Shown here: piece after piece, positions 26,801 through 39,981 of the stretch
Layout of the letters: each line of letters starts with the position of its first letter
How positions within the stretch are numbered: the stretch's first letter is position 1
Source: Quillaja saponaria
Taxonomy: Eukaryota > Streptophyta > Magnoliopsida > Fabales > Quillajaceae
NCBI GenBank assembly: GCA_029379385.1
Contig: CM055611.1
Span: 21,770,062 to 21,834,061 of the forward strand
DNA length: 64,000 nt
Direction: 5' to 3'
Translations under genes and position numbers: made by a program
The notes under the pieces: generated by a model
Database searches by the model: none
What the model was told of the DNA's origin: nothing
Seen by the model: the letters and a program-made list of their open reading frames with translations, nothing else

Positions 26801-29800
26801 CCTTAATATTTTAACATCCTAATATTGTGCAATTAGAAAAAAGACCCTTGGACATATAACGAGGTTCAAAACTTATTAACTAAGATATCGATGACAGGTA
26901 ACAATTGAGAGTAAGAAACCTGGAGTGCAAATGTTACAAATGTTTGTGGTAACAGCGGCTTCTGATACTGGTCCTGGGAGCCAGATAGCATTTTCTGCAC
27001 TGAAAGGACGTATAACACAGAGGTCAAAGTCAATCTACCACAGGTTGGTAACAAAGAATAAATAATAAAATTAAATCAACTACACACAGAATAGTATTAC
27101 CCCAGTTAAATAAAATAGAATAAGAAAATGATTGTGACCTTGATTGATATCTCAAAGCCTACAACCCATAAACTTTATTTATAGTAAATAATAAAACATA
27201 GACTTCCACATTTAAACAATGTGGAACTACACAATACAATAATATTATATTCCTAATACTCCCCCTCAAGATAGAGCATATAATGCTCAATCTTGTACAA
27301 ATAAAACCCAATTACCAATCTCAACACTCCCCTTTACTTACAACAATCTAGGTGAAGTTTCAATCCATTTGATGAACATACTGGTACCCATGAATAGTAC
27401 TCGTGTTGGCCGGAAAGAGACACAACCGAATTTGCCAGAAAAATAAAAAGAGCACCGTTGGAAAAACGCACAACGGGATTTTCCAAAAAAATAAAAGAAG
27501 CACCGCTGGAAAGAGACAAAACAGAAAGTTCATGAAGATACTGTTGAACTGTCAAACTCTGAGTAGTCAAACCCTAAATAGGCTTGAAAAGAAAAGGGAT
27601 TGAACCATCTTTTAGATGAAAGAGATAATTAGGGATAGAAAAGAGGAAATAATGAGGCTTGAATGGAAGAAATAACTAGGCTTAATGATAGCTGGCTGCA
27701 AAGCCTTTTTTTTTTTTTTTCTTTTTCTTCATGTGGCGGCTAGATAAAAAGAAAGAGAAGATTAGAGTTTTTTTTTTTAGAAATTGGGCCAAGATCGGGC
27801 TTGGGTTTCAAATCTGCTCTGATACCATGTTAAATAAAATAAAATAAGGAAAGAATTGTGGTCTTGATTGATATCTCAAAGCCTACACCTATAAGCTTTA
27901 TTTATAGTAAATAATAAAACATAGACTTCCACATTTAAACAATGTGGGACTACACAATACAATAATATTATATTCCTAATAACCCCAAAATATTTTTTTG
28001 AAAGAATAAGTTAGTTACTGTCAAGATAAATTTTGGGGTTAAATTACATCATGCTTTCAACTGAATAAATGAAAAATAGTCATGCTGAATGGCTATCGTG
28101 AGGAATAGAAGATGATCAGTCAAGAATCTGTGACTGGGCATTGCACATTGCCATAAATGAAATCTTAAATGAGTAGTTTGTGCATGGGAGAGCAAGATAC
28201 AGGTTTCTCAAAAATGAAGAGAGGCTTTATTATAGGACTAAATGTTAGAAGAAAAAATTGGCCAGACATCAAGAGGGTAACTGTAATAGTCAGGCAGACT
28301 TTAGGTTTTGAATCGTCAAGTTTATTTCATCAAATCTTGACTTTCCCAATGGCGTACATGGGTGGTCTTCTTTTATATAAAAGCACAAATAACTTCAAGT
28401 TAAATAACAAGTATGTTACACTAGTAGCTTCAAGCACAAGATAATGAAGAGACTTCAGACTACATTGTTAAGAATGTTTACCAAAGAAAGAATTCCGATA
28501 GAAATCCAGACTAAATTCCAAGTGCAATATTTATATAAACGGAGTGATCAAATGGTACAGATTATTAGATCAGACCCTTGTTATTAATGATATGGAGAAA
28601 GCATCTCAAGACTTAGTATCAGAAAAAACCAGAGCACATTAAAATTAGATAAAGAAAATACTGATTATAACTGCATTACTGAACTTGGAATAGAGAATGG
28701 ACACTGACAGTAGGACATATTAAGAATATCGGAGGCACCCTAATTGTTTTCAAAACATTTTCGAGCATAGGCATCAAGTGAACGTTTAATATAAGTAATT
28801 TGCAATCTATGGACAATATCTTCACTGTTGACAAATGTTCTAGTTTACTAATGAAAGGTACCAAATCTTGTATTATACAAAAAGTGAAAGGACTAGTGAA
28901 CCAACCTGCGGAAAACCCAAGCATCCAACCATAAAATTTCCATCCTGTCGAGAGATAGTATAACTATATATCAGGAAGAATAATCTTTCAATTTGAGAAT
29001 AAGGAGATCTTTGGAAAACATATTGATTCAAAAGATGCATAATATTAAGAAAGAGGGTGAGAGAGATGAACCGTAGGGCCTAGTACAATATTTATATCTC
29101 ATTGTCGGTAATATGAAGAGAGGAGCTAACCCAAGTGGGTGAATCTAGAAGATCTTTCACAGGAACTTTATCCCTCCTTTTCGTTTGACAAAAACTCTAT
29201 TTTTCTGCAACAAGTTCTATAAAGTATAATAAATTATATATACAAAATTCTATTAACTCCTAAATGTCTCAACCTACGTTCTTTTTGTCCCCACGGCTCT
29301 TCACTTTTAAAACTATAGTGGCTCATTATGCAATATGGGTCCTTGTTCCATTTCCAAATCATTGAATTATCGTCATTGATTTTCCGATGTCTGAACAATT
29401 ACTGTCAATAAAGAGCATAACCAAATTTGCATAAAATGCATTGTTCTCTCAGGAGGTTTGGTTATGTTTCTACAATCTGTGTACTTGTTATGAAACTACA
29501 ATCATGTCCGTCCAGGTTTAATTTAATAAATTCATACAAGTACTACTGCTACTAAGCTATTACTAAGTTAGACATATTTACCTTTTTAAAGTGACATGAA
29601 ATCCCATTAAAACTACCAGTTTCTTCTGCTGGGTTGCAATAGCATTTTAAGAATGATGGATATACTATACCAACATAGTTCGAAGAGTAAATGAAATGAC
29701 TAAGTTGAAATGAATGCGAAAAAGAAGAATCAGATGCTACAGCAAGATTTGATAGAGACAAACAATTCCATGGTTGTGGATGCAAAACCAAAACAACTCC

Positions 29801-32800
29801 TTTATTGACTGAATTAAGTTCTAAACAATTATGGCAATTACCCGGCTTCGCTTAAGCACCATATCTGCTTCTTGGCAGAGTCCACATCGTCGAACAACTT
29901 CTCCCGCCACATGCTGCTCATCCCCACCAGATCTATTAGATCTGCATGAATGGTAAAAGATGAACTAATGCAGGGATAAGAGGTGTCTACATGACTGGAG
30001 GTAGGTAAAAGGTCACCTTTCAAAAAAAACTTCCATGGCTTCAAAGAGTTTAACTTTGTTCAACCTAGCCTGCATATATTTACAGATTATTTTCTTATTC
30101 AAATTGACCTTCTGCATATATACAATACACCCTGAAGTACAGATGGCACGAAATCTCATGGATAGTTAAACAAATGCCCAATCAAGATTTTCTTATATCT
30201 TTTCTTCATTTTAAAAGTTTCCATAAATAAAAATTCATTTGTTATTTAGAGTTCGAGCATTTCCCGTAATCCACAACAATAAAATTGGGTAGGGTAGATT
30301 GAGAATAACTAAATTGTCATGGCATAAGCATGGAGAGATAAGGAGTAATTTGATGTATTCTGGCCATAAGGAGCTCTTATTGGAATAGGTGAATCCAGAG
30401 GATCACCTATGCTATACCACACAACGAGCAATTAGTTATATGGAATGTTATGAAGGGGTGATCAATTAATATTCACAAGGGAATCATAGAATCAGAAGAG
30501 ATCTTTCCAGAAATAGATGTTAAGTATTATGTATGGTAACTCAAATTTGTCCATGACAGCTTGTTGTATGTGGACACCATGTCGCCAAGGGATATAATTT
30601 TAAGTATGATTATGGACCAAGCATCACACAAAGCCAGTGCTCTGGCAGATGATGACAACCTACCTTCTAATGTTTGTAGCAAAGACCTTGAGTTTTCTAT
30701 CCGTGCCTTTTTTTTTGTCTGGCTCAAAAAATGCCAAGGCTCACATTGAGTTGTTAGGGAACCTGTATGGTTAGTAAAATAAAGAACACACAAAGCACAG
30801 AAGCTAGCAATTTTGGACACATGGGTTAGGCCAGTTCCTCAAGTTATTTAGGACAGTTGGTCTACAGAGAATTCCAATTTCTACGGTGCTTTAACATAAG
30901 TGGCTCCTGAACGGTGTGATATTCTATTCCTCGGGTCAAGATGTTGATCATATGAGATAAATATTTTCATGGTTATTGTTTCGTAAGAGACTTAATACTT
31001 CACATTTATTCTTTGACTTCTAGCTTCAAGTATCGAGTATAAAGTTGCATGAGGTAAGAAAGATTCTTACACTTCTAAGTAGCACAAGTTGTGGGGCCTG
31101 AGGTTTGCTTTCTCAAGGTCATGAGTTTGTCCTCCCACATAAGTATATAATTTGTTGCATGGTTCTCGTAGGTGAAACTGTATGTTCAGAGTTTAAACAA
31201 AGTCCTCCTACAAAAAATGTTATTCCTCATTGGAAAACTACTTTTGTCTTCTACCAGTTGTTGCCCCAGTTTTCCACTTTTAAAGAGAATAAGGGTTATA
31301 ACTACTGGACATGGAAGTCTAAAGGAGAACTAAAATTCATAGCTTAATGTCCATAGACCAGGATGTACACAGGTAAGAAAAGATAATATATCCCAGTTAC
31401 CCAAACCAGGCCTTGAGCCCAAATAAAATTCGAAAAGAGTTTCTCTAATGACTGTAGAAAGTACATATACTCGACTGACTATACTCATTACTAATTTATT
31501 ACAACAAGTATATCATGTACATGAGATAGTCATGTTACTTATATGTGTATCTGTTACATGCCTAGCTCCCAATCTTACAAATATTACATGCCTAGTTACA
31601 TAAAATGGTATCTGTCTATGTGTTTGGCACCCCCAATAACTAAGTTTTGATAGCTTGTTTTTTAGGAAATTAGTAGATAATCTTATGATAGCAGTAATTT
31701 GGTGAAGGAATCAAATTCAGACCATAGATTCCCTTTGTAAAAGTTACATGCTGAATTCGTAATATGGAAACAAAGCTTGACTTACATCTAAGAAGCAAGC
31801 CTTCATCTGCTGCAAGCTACTTGCCAAAACTTCAGCTTTGCTTTTAGCACCTTCACTGACTGCTTTCATATCACGCTCCATAACTGCTCGGAGATATGGT
31901 TTCCATAGTTTATACCTGAGAACAAGAATACATTTCATAAAATCACTATACATTATCTCATATGAATAATACAATTTTTGAACATCCTAGCATTTGTGAA
32001 AATTGACACTGGCCTCAGGACCAATGGCACCTCTTCCAAGAGTAGAAGGGGAGGGACAGGTCAATACCTGCAGACTACATGCTTTATTGCATAACATGTG
32101 AAAGTAAAGATATCAATATTTACAGCAAGGATGTAACTTTCATCAGTTCAGACATTATTTAAATGTCTAGCACACACGTGAAAAAACTATGAATAGCAAA
32201 CCTTCTCGTCTATATCACAACCAAATTTCATAAACAAATAATAATCACAATTATTTTGATGCAAAATTATACATAACGAAATCTTTTTTGTCAGTTGTAA
32301 CAGAAAATCTCAATTATTTCCTATAAAATTGACATTTATTTGTATGCATAAGACTGAATCAAGAAGTATGCTTGTAACACATTTGCAACATACATGCACC
32401 TAGCAAAAAATAAGTTCAATTCTCCAGTCCAGTTATTGCAATAAAATCTAAATGAGGAGCATGGAAGCATACTACTATTGAAGTTGCATTGCAGAGAGTA
32501 ATATTTTGAAACTTGATCAATGCCACCTAAATGACGGTTTCCATTATGGACAAGTTCACAAAATATGGACATCTACTTGACTGAGACAAGGTGCAGACTA
32601 CTAGGATCATAGACATCTTTAGAACAAGTGAATTACTCACCCCATATCATCATAGCCCATAACAAGTGATTCACCCTGCAATCAAATAGAACTCATGATC
32701 AATAAAAAGATTTATTAATTAACATGTTGACGGAAAACTACAGTGGCATGCTTCACTGCACTCTTTCTTACCTACTTACCTCTTTTGCAGTTACTTACAT

Positions 32801-35800
32801 ATTCACTACTAAAATGAGAAATAAGCTACTCAAAAGTAAAAATTCTTGAAAAAGCTTTACAAAAGTAGTGCAATGCTGATAAGAGGGTTAAATATTGGGA
32901 TAAAAGAATAAAAGGCACTAAAAGTCAGATCAGCCAATAACCCTGGCAAAAGATACAACCTGTGCATCACTGTGCAAAGAGTTTTATGATATCCCCATCC
33001 ACCCCCACCAAATATAAAACTTAATTGAATTTAGATAACTATCTTAGCAAAACTATCTTTACAGATAATGAGATTGACAAGGGTGGACAAGTTGCAGCTA
33101 CCAACATGTAAGAAGACTCGCTAGGAAGATGAAAACCTATGAAAGACTAAATTCAATTTGCAGATATGCATGCTTCTTGAGGTAATGCAGTTAACATATT
33201 TGATTCTAACATTTGAGAGCCTGAAAACTCAACATTACTTCCTCTAGATGGACCAATATAATATGCTAAGAATGCAAAGTCATGCAGAATTTATACGTAT
33301 ACCAAAACCAAGATATGCAGAAAGCCTGACTAGGTAAGTTCCTGCTATCTTGACTGCTGACTAGAAGGATTAAATTGCACAACAAACAAGGACTATAACC
33401 TTCAATTCCATAAAAAACGAAAAGTTGAATCAAATACTTCTTTCAATTACATTATCAAATAACTTGTAAAGAAAAAATTCTTCAGAATATACCTCAACTA
33501 TTTAATTCCTGCATCCTCTTCTAACCTATGTTGCTGCTTCTTCCTCTCACAGAAGCACATGAATTGGGAAACCCAAGCAAATAAGAGTAGTAACTAGAAT
33601 GCAGAAACAATTCTTCAACAATAGGAGGAATAGATTACAAGATTAGTTGGCGTGAAACGCATGTTAGTGTCCTTGGTTGCGTTAAAAACCGATCGAGCAG
33701 CTTTTTGATGTGATCATGCATTGTAGCATCTGTACCAATGCCCTCCTTTTGAACAAAATAGAAACAAAAAGAAAGGAAACGATACAATTATCACTGACCG
33801 AGAATGCATAGGTTAACTTGCATGGTGTAAAAATCAATTTTTAAATCACATAAACCAGATGTCAGTATCTATCTTTCTCACCTTGTCCATACAACTTAGC
33901 AAATCAGCTTCACTCAGGAGTGGTGGTGGCCTGGTAACTCCAGAATCAAGGGTCAATGCTGTTGGAATAAACTGTAACATCAATAGCTCTTTAGTGAATG
34001 CTTATTCCACTGACTAAAAAGTGCAAATTGAAAACTCAGGTTCATGATATAAAGACTATCCAAACCTACAGAAGTTTCCTTCTTTTTTTCTTTTTTTTTG
34101 GATGGGTTGAGGGAGTTAACGGAAGTTCAGAGAAGAATTCAACCAAGAAAGAAAGACTCACTAATATTCAACTCAAATCATCCAAGGACATTAGATAATG
34201 ATGCATCAGATTTTAGAAAAGATGTAAGGAGTTAATTTTATCTTAAAATCCATATAAGATCAAACACATAGGGCACAATACAATAAGCTTCTTTCAAGAG
34301 AAGTAATAGAACATAACAAATAAAAAGAAAAAAATATAGAATAATAACCAACTTCATTGGAAATATTAAACACAAAATGGACTTATAACAACTAACCTGT
34401 TGCCCAACCACATATGGTGGAATCATTGATCCTCCCCAAGATTCAAAACGGTAAACATCCAGGTAGTTTTTTCTGGTCAAACAGGAACAAGTTAATTACA
34501 ATATTAAGTTCCGAAAAAAAAAAAAAAAAAAAAAAAAAACAACAACAACAACAACAAAAAATTTACACACATATTCGGCCCTATGGCAAAAAAAACATAG
34601 TTCAGCACTCAAATCTATGATCGGTGAGATATATTGAACTCCAGACACCAAGCAAAAGAAGAGTGAAAAAAGAAACTCACAGCTAATATTACTCTCCCTG
34701 ATGCAGAGAATAATTCACCAGCAATATCAAGTTCGATGATAGTTTCAGCCCCTACGGCAGGCTGCGAGACACATGCCAGGAAATGGCGAACAACCAGTTC
34801 ATACAATTTCTGGGACAATTTTGGATGCAATATAAAGATCAGATAAAAAAAAGTAATAACATTTTCCTTAACTCAACAATTTTTTAGAGTACATGCAATT
34901 GGTGATAAAGGACGGTGGACATTTCTTACCCAGTGCTCCTCTCTCCATCCAGATTCTCCAGTAGAAAACTTTGTTGGCTGAATAGGTGGGTGGGCCTTGT
35001 CATCATGTCCACCACTACTAGGATTTCTCCAAAGTCCTGCCCCAGAGTCCAACAACCGTTGTGCATATGATCCCCAATCAGGATGCCCTTGTTGTTCTTC
35101 CACAATAGTCTACACCAAATGAAACCCTAACAGCCAGTCAATTCAGCGAAAGCATGTGAGAAAACAAGTTAAAAGGGAACAATAGCCTATACAAGGATGT
35201 GACAGCATCATTTTCAGCAAAATACCACTTTTACTTAAAAAGCCAAAGGCACAGAGATATTTGGGGGACAAAAGAGACACGTGACAAGTTCATTATTCAA
35301 GTCAAAATCTTTGCATTAAATAAACTAGCCAACTTTATATTAATAACCATGCCCATAAAGTCTTCAAATTTTGGCCACATCAGTTTGTCTTCCTCACTTG
35401 CTTACAACTTTATCACGTTAAAAGAAAAGCACACCCCCCACATTCATCAAACATTAGGTACAAGTGTGTGACTACATGCATAAAGATCTGTCTACATTAT
35501 AAACATCGTTACGAATTATTTCTGACATCCAAGCTAACAAGGATTTCTTGTTTCCTTCTGTTAATGTTTTAAGCTCAATATACATTGTAAGTAGTAGGTT
35601 CCATATTCTATAATCTTAAGCTTTTAGAAGAAGTATAGGAACAATCCAACAAAGATCAGAGATAGGGAGAATATAGGAACGAACAACTTCCTTAGAATTT
35701 TGTTTTACATACAAATTTCCAAGGAATAAAGTATTTATGCAGTCCTATAGGAGTTCATATCCCTCCCAAATTTGAGGGGGAAAGAAAAATTGTAGGCCCA

Positions 35801-38328
35801 TGGGATTTTGAATTCTTCAAAACCAGAAAAACATATTCCAGCTGGTCAGCAGGAGATAAAGTTACCAACATGCAGATCAGTTCTTGAGGGAAAGGTATCA
35901 GTCTCTGTACGAGGATAACTGATGAAACCAGCTTGGTATAGCTCTTCTGCCACCTACAAAAAGTAAAATACGATGTAAGCAGGAGATTTTATTAGATAAC
36001 AACCAATCAACTTTTAAACACACACCACAAACAAAAATTCAAAAAGACCACAAAGCTAATGACTGTTCAACAAAGAATAAATTAGTTAAAAGAAAATACA
36101 ATCACAAAATATAAAAGATATATGTTCCTGGTCTATTTCATGTATCCTATATTGGTGCCTGAAAATGATAAAGAACCAGAGTTATCTGAAATTTGTTGAT
36201 TAACCCGAAGAACCAAAACTATTTTGGCACAACGAGAGACATTTACTTTTGCCTTGATGGATACACAGCCAGCATAAGATTCAAAAATTCTGGTGAATAA
36301 GTGCCTCTCCTTCTTGCAAACACAAATATGGTGACTTCATGTTTGCACATCCTAACAAATCTACAGAAAACCAAAAATCTTAGGACTGAGATCCAAAGTT
36401 TCAAACATACTTATGGTCATTCGATTGCTCTTTCTTGTTAAACAAGTCCACTTTTCATCAAAAATATAGAGTACTTACAAACATGGTGGAGATAATCATG
36501 TTAAGCATATATTAGTTATCAACTCCAAATAATCATCAGCCAAAGAAACAAATATGAATTTGAAAAAGCAATGTTGGTTCCATCATCCACAAACTACTCA
36601 CCTTCATTGTTTGTTCTGAACTCATCCGGAAGTATCGTGAAGCACGCTTTTCAAGCTCAATGGTATTCAAAGGATGTGGAGGATACTTTAGTCTCTCGTG
36701 ATGTCTAACATTGGTAACCTGGATGGCAATTAAAATGTTTATACCAATCCCAATGAATATTTTGAGTTTAGCGTTAGATTCAACCAGAAGATTAAAGTAC
36801 AACTCACAGTTGCAGTTGGTTCCTCCACACACATCTCATATATGATAACTGCACTAGTATAATCAAACATATTACCCCTCCTGCAAAATTGATATGTTAT
36901 TAGTTTGAAGTCTCCGGCTACACAAAATAAGAAATATAAATTGACCAAAGAAACTTACATCCAGTTGAAAGTAGCAAGGCCTTCATCTGATCTGTGGGAG
37001 CAATTGATTGTCCAAAATTCTTCTGGCTCATGTGATTGTATCTCCCAATATCGTTCCACAATAAATCCAAGTGTAGGGAACTGTAGTGAACATGTGATAC
37101 AACAGGAAATTCATTAGAACTAACAAATGCTAAAGAACATTGGTAAGTTACCTTAGATAAACTTCCACATTTCCAACTGTAACACACCTGACAAGGGCCA
37201 TAACTTAAAACAAGGTTTTTGTCATCTGTAACAGAATCCATGGCAAATGCATCTCTGAGTAGCATGGTCTGGAACCTAGTGAAAGAAGCACCAATACGAA
37301 GATCTATCTCCTACAAAGAAACTGAAGAATCAATTTTATTTCACAGAGAAAGCAAATACAACTATAAGAGGATAAAAAATAATGATGGTATTAGGGGGTA
37401 GTGGTGAACCACACAACTGAGAACATAAAACAAGAAGTTGAACTGTATATAGGATATGGAAGTTACTCACTTGCCTAGCATCCACTGCATCAGCAAACCA
37501 CTGATTTGGCTCAACAAGATTCTGTACAGCTTCATGGATTTCCCTGGCATAGCCCCAGACCATATAACATCATAATCAAATCCCAAAACACAGAAGAAAA
37601 TGCCGTAATAACAACGACGACGACAAAAATCACAGCATATTAGACTTCAGAACCTGTCAATCAATGCAGAAAAACGAGCCCCTTTTTAAAATGAGATGAC
37701 GATTTACAGCAGCGCATACTTCAATTACTTCAAATGCAATATTTTTCTCCTTCTCTGTCACAATCAAGCCACAATACAAGCCACTGGCATCTCCTCGCTT
37801 CCTCTTCTAATGTTCTCCTGATATCCTTTTTTGTCCTAAATTACCAAAAAAATCAATAAGAGAAACTCTTCGGTAGATTATAACCCCCCAGTAATAAAAG
37901 AAATACACATGAATTGAAACCGTTAACTTTTTGTGTACAATCAAAAAAACACACATTACTATTAGAGGAGTAAGGATGACAAAAAAGGCAATTTCGAACA
38001 TTAAAGCGAACAAAATTTCAGATGAAGTTAATACTTCGGGGACATATTTGCGGACAGGTGCATGATAGAGCTCGGCGGGGTCACATGAATGCCATTTCGG
38101 TAACGCTCGTCGAAACTCGAGCTCCATGAGGTGGCCAGTGACGGATGTTGTGACAAGCATATGGCATGGCTGACCTCGAATCGAGTAACTAAACTCGAAG
38201 ATCTTGTTGTAGCGTGAACGACCTTCCCTAATTCTCAAACCCTGGTTCCTGGACAGTATGGTGGCTACGGATTTTGCCACCGAAGGCTTCTCCGCCACGT
38301 TCAGAACGTTGATGGTCCGGCCACCCAT
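23887..38328 (-). CDS. TOP3A: DNA topoisomerase 3-alpha, complete, 24 coding exons
   Basis: Type IA topoisomerase that, with RecQ helicase and RMI1, dissolves double Holliday junctions in the nucleus. Exons: 38328-38035, 37835-37654, 37543-37471, 37310-37188, 37080-36959, 36880-36808, 36718-36602, 35953-35870, 35109-34930, 34809-34681, 34472-34397, 33971-33882, 33745-33639, 32675-32641, 31915-31786, 30069-30017, 29941-29842, 28944-28906, 26999-26920, 26560-26489, 25648-25577, 25165-25001, 24360-24240, 24118-23887. All introns are GT-AG and phases agree. Corrected protein is 913 residues. Toprim motifs are VAEKPSVAK and DCDREGEN (about 122-129). The catalytic Tyr is near 340 in [10 protein letters not shown]. 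The C-terminus has Cys4 fingers, a CCHC knuckle ([14 protein letters not shown]), a GRF finger ending FFVWEDS, and a last knuckle [14 protein letters not shown]. Seven extra bases break the frame: exon 2 (A-run at 37827-37832, A-run at 37742-37746, G-run at 37679-37682), exon 11 (A-run at 34467-34472), exon 13 (two, about 33685-33692), exon 19 (about 26991-26994). Confidence 0.95.
27105..27981 (-). mobile_element. TRIM-like miniature LTR retrotransposon in a TOP3A intron
   Basis: Direct repeats 27105-27258 and 27829-27981 (about 153 bp, nearly identical) flank about 570 bp with no gag or pol. On the minus strand the upstream repeat is followed, after one base, by a primer-binding site TGGTATCAGAGC (27827-27816) complementary to initiator-Met tRNA. 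A purine tract (GAGGGGGAG, about 27260-27270) precedes the downstream repeat. ACCCCA occurs on both sides (27099-27104 and 27982-27987), a likely target-site duplication. The interior holds degenerate repeats of a GCACCG-TGGAAA unit (about 27405-27530). It lies between TOP3A exons 18 and 19, in the same orientation as the gene. TG/CA termini are not perfect. Confidence 0.85.
34514..34556 (+). repeat. Poly(A) tract followed by (CAA)n
   Basis: About 26 A then five CAA units inside the TOP3A intron between exons 10 and 11. A typical site of length variation. Confidence 0.9.
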
Positions 38329-39981
38329 CCCGTTGTGAGTTGTGGCTACTGGATAGAGATTGAACTAGAGGAACTTAGGTTTTCGGAGTAGGATGATTAT
38401 TGATTTTTTATTTGGGGGAAAGGGTTTTTGTGACTGAGGTACTTCCCGCGCGATTTTACAACCTGTATTTAAGGGAGGAATGAGGTTTAGGTTTCCGAAT
38501 TCAACAACGGTTCCTTTTATTCTTTTCCTTTTGGAGGCTAAACAAACCGGGTTCAAATTTGAATGTAAGCTCGTTTGATGATTCGAATACTTGACTCGAA
38601 CCTCAATAACTCGTATAAAATTAATTTAACTCTTTAGAAGTATAGCAATAATATTTTTATATTTGGTGTTATAAATTATTTAATCATATCATTTTTATAG
38701 TGTATTTATATTTGTTATTGTTATATAATTGATTCTTATCAAATTCGAATACTTTAGTTCATAATTGAGCTTAAACTCATGCTCAAATTTTTTAATTCAA
38801 GTTTAGTTCAAATATTTAAATATAGTTTTTTATTACTGAATTAAGTAATTGTATGTTATTGATAGCCCAACTCTTCTCCAATAAAAATTGAGAAACAATT
38901 ATAAATCAATGGGTATACCCTACAAAATAATTTTGTAAGTAATTTTTATCATAAATCATTTGTTATATGATTGGCAGTCACCTATAATGATGATATGTCA
39001 TGCTATACGACATCAACCATTATTGTCAGGGACTTACCTAAGATATATTATCCACAGTCTTGGAATTCTGTGAATGCGATGTAATATCACTGCCAACTTG
39101 TTGGAGAGGACAATAATTATAGAGAGAAAAATTATCAGAGACAACAATAATCGTGATAAAGATGTCAACCAATCTAGACAAATCAAATAGATAAACAATC
39201 TCTGTTAGGAGTCTTAGAATCGACCAAAGACTACAATCAAGTACTTGACAATTCCAATTATCATTTTTTTAAAATGATCTAAACCCATCAATTTGTAATT
39301 CTAATAAATTTAAATTCTATTAGAATTAGAATTACTTTTACAATTGCAAATCTACTTCTAATTTCATGCATCCAAACTGCAACTTTTTATATTGTATTCT
39401 TCTTATGGCTTAAAAAAAAGTGTTAAGAGTTATGCTTTTGCTGCTATTGATTAATTAATTATTTTAATTCGATAAGAAGCATTTTCATTCTAGCCTAACA
39501 GGAGTTGTGAAATTAGACGAGGGATAAATTCCTTTTTTTCTCACAAACCCACTGCATTATAGACTAATATAGCCCAATTTGATTGACAATATGGCCCAAC
39601 TTAAATCAATTAAGAAAGTAACCCAAATATAATAAAGGTTTATATAATCATCAGTTAATTTCATTACTTAAAATTAAAAAATTAAACGAGTTATAATTTT
39701 CTATAAATTAATAAAAATATATATACATAAATTATTTTTATATATTATATTAACAATTTTTTTGAATTATGTTATTGTTAAATTATATAAAATTATTTAA
39801 ATTTATAGAAAATGAGTGAATGTAACTAAAATTATAAATGATTAAATTGAACAAAAACATTGTTGAATGAATAAATTAAAACCTGTGGCTAAAATAAATA
39901 AATTGAGATGATTTTTAGATTGAAGTTTATCTGTGGATGAATAAACTCGAGTCAGGAGCAGCAGCGTCAACTGTTATCACG
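38329..39981. other. Divergent promoter region between TOP3A and FCLY
   Basis: 1.65 kb of AT-rich DNA between two head-to-head genes. It must contain both promoters. I see no coding sequence, RNA gene or clear TATA element. Confidence 0.5.

Noticed and set aside
27105..27981. Full-length Copia or Gypsy retrotransposon
   Set aside because: The interior is only about 570 bp with no gag, protease, integrase or reverse transcriptase, so it is a miniature non-autonomous element.
24730..31347. Several open frames of 60-97 codons inside TOP3A
   Set aside because: They lie in TOP3A introns or antisense to its exons, and none shows a recognisable domain.
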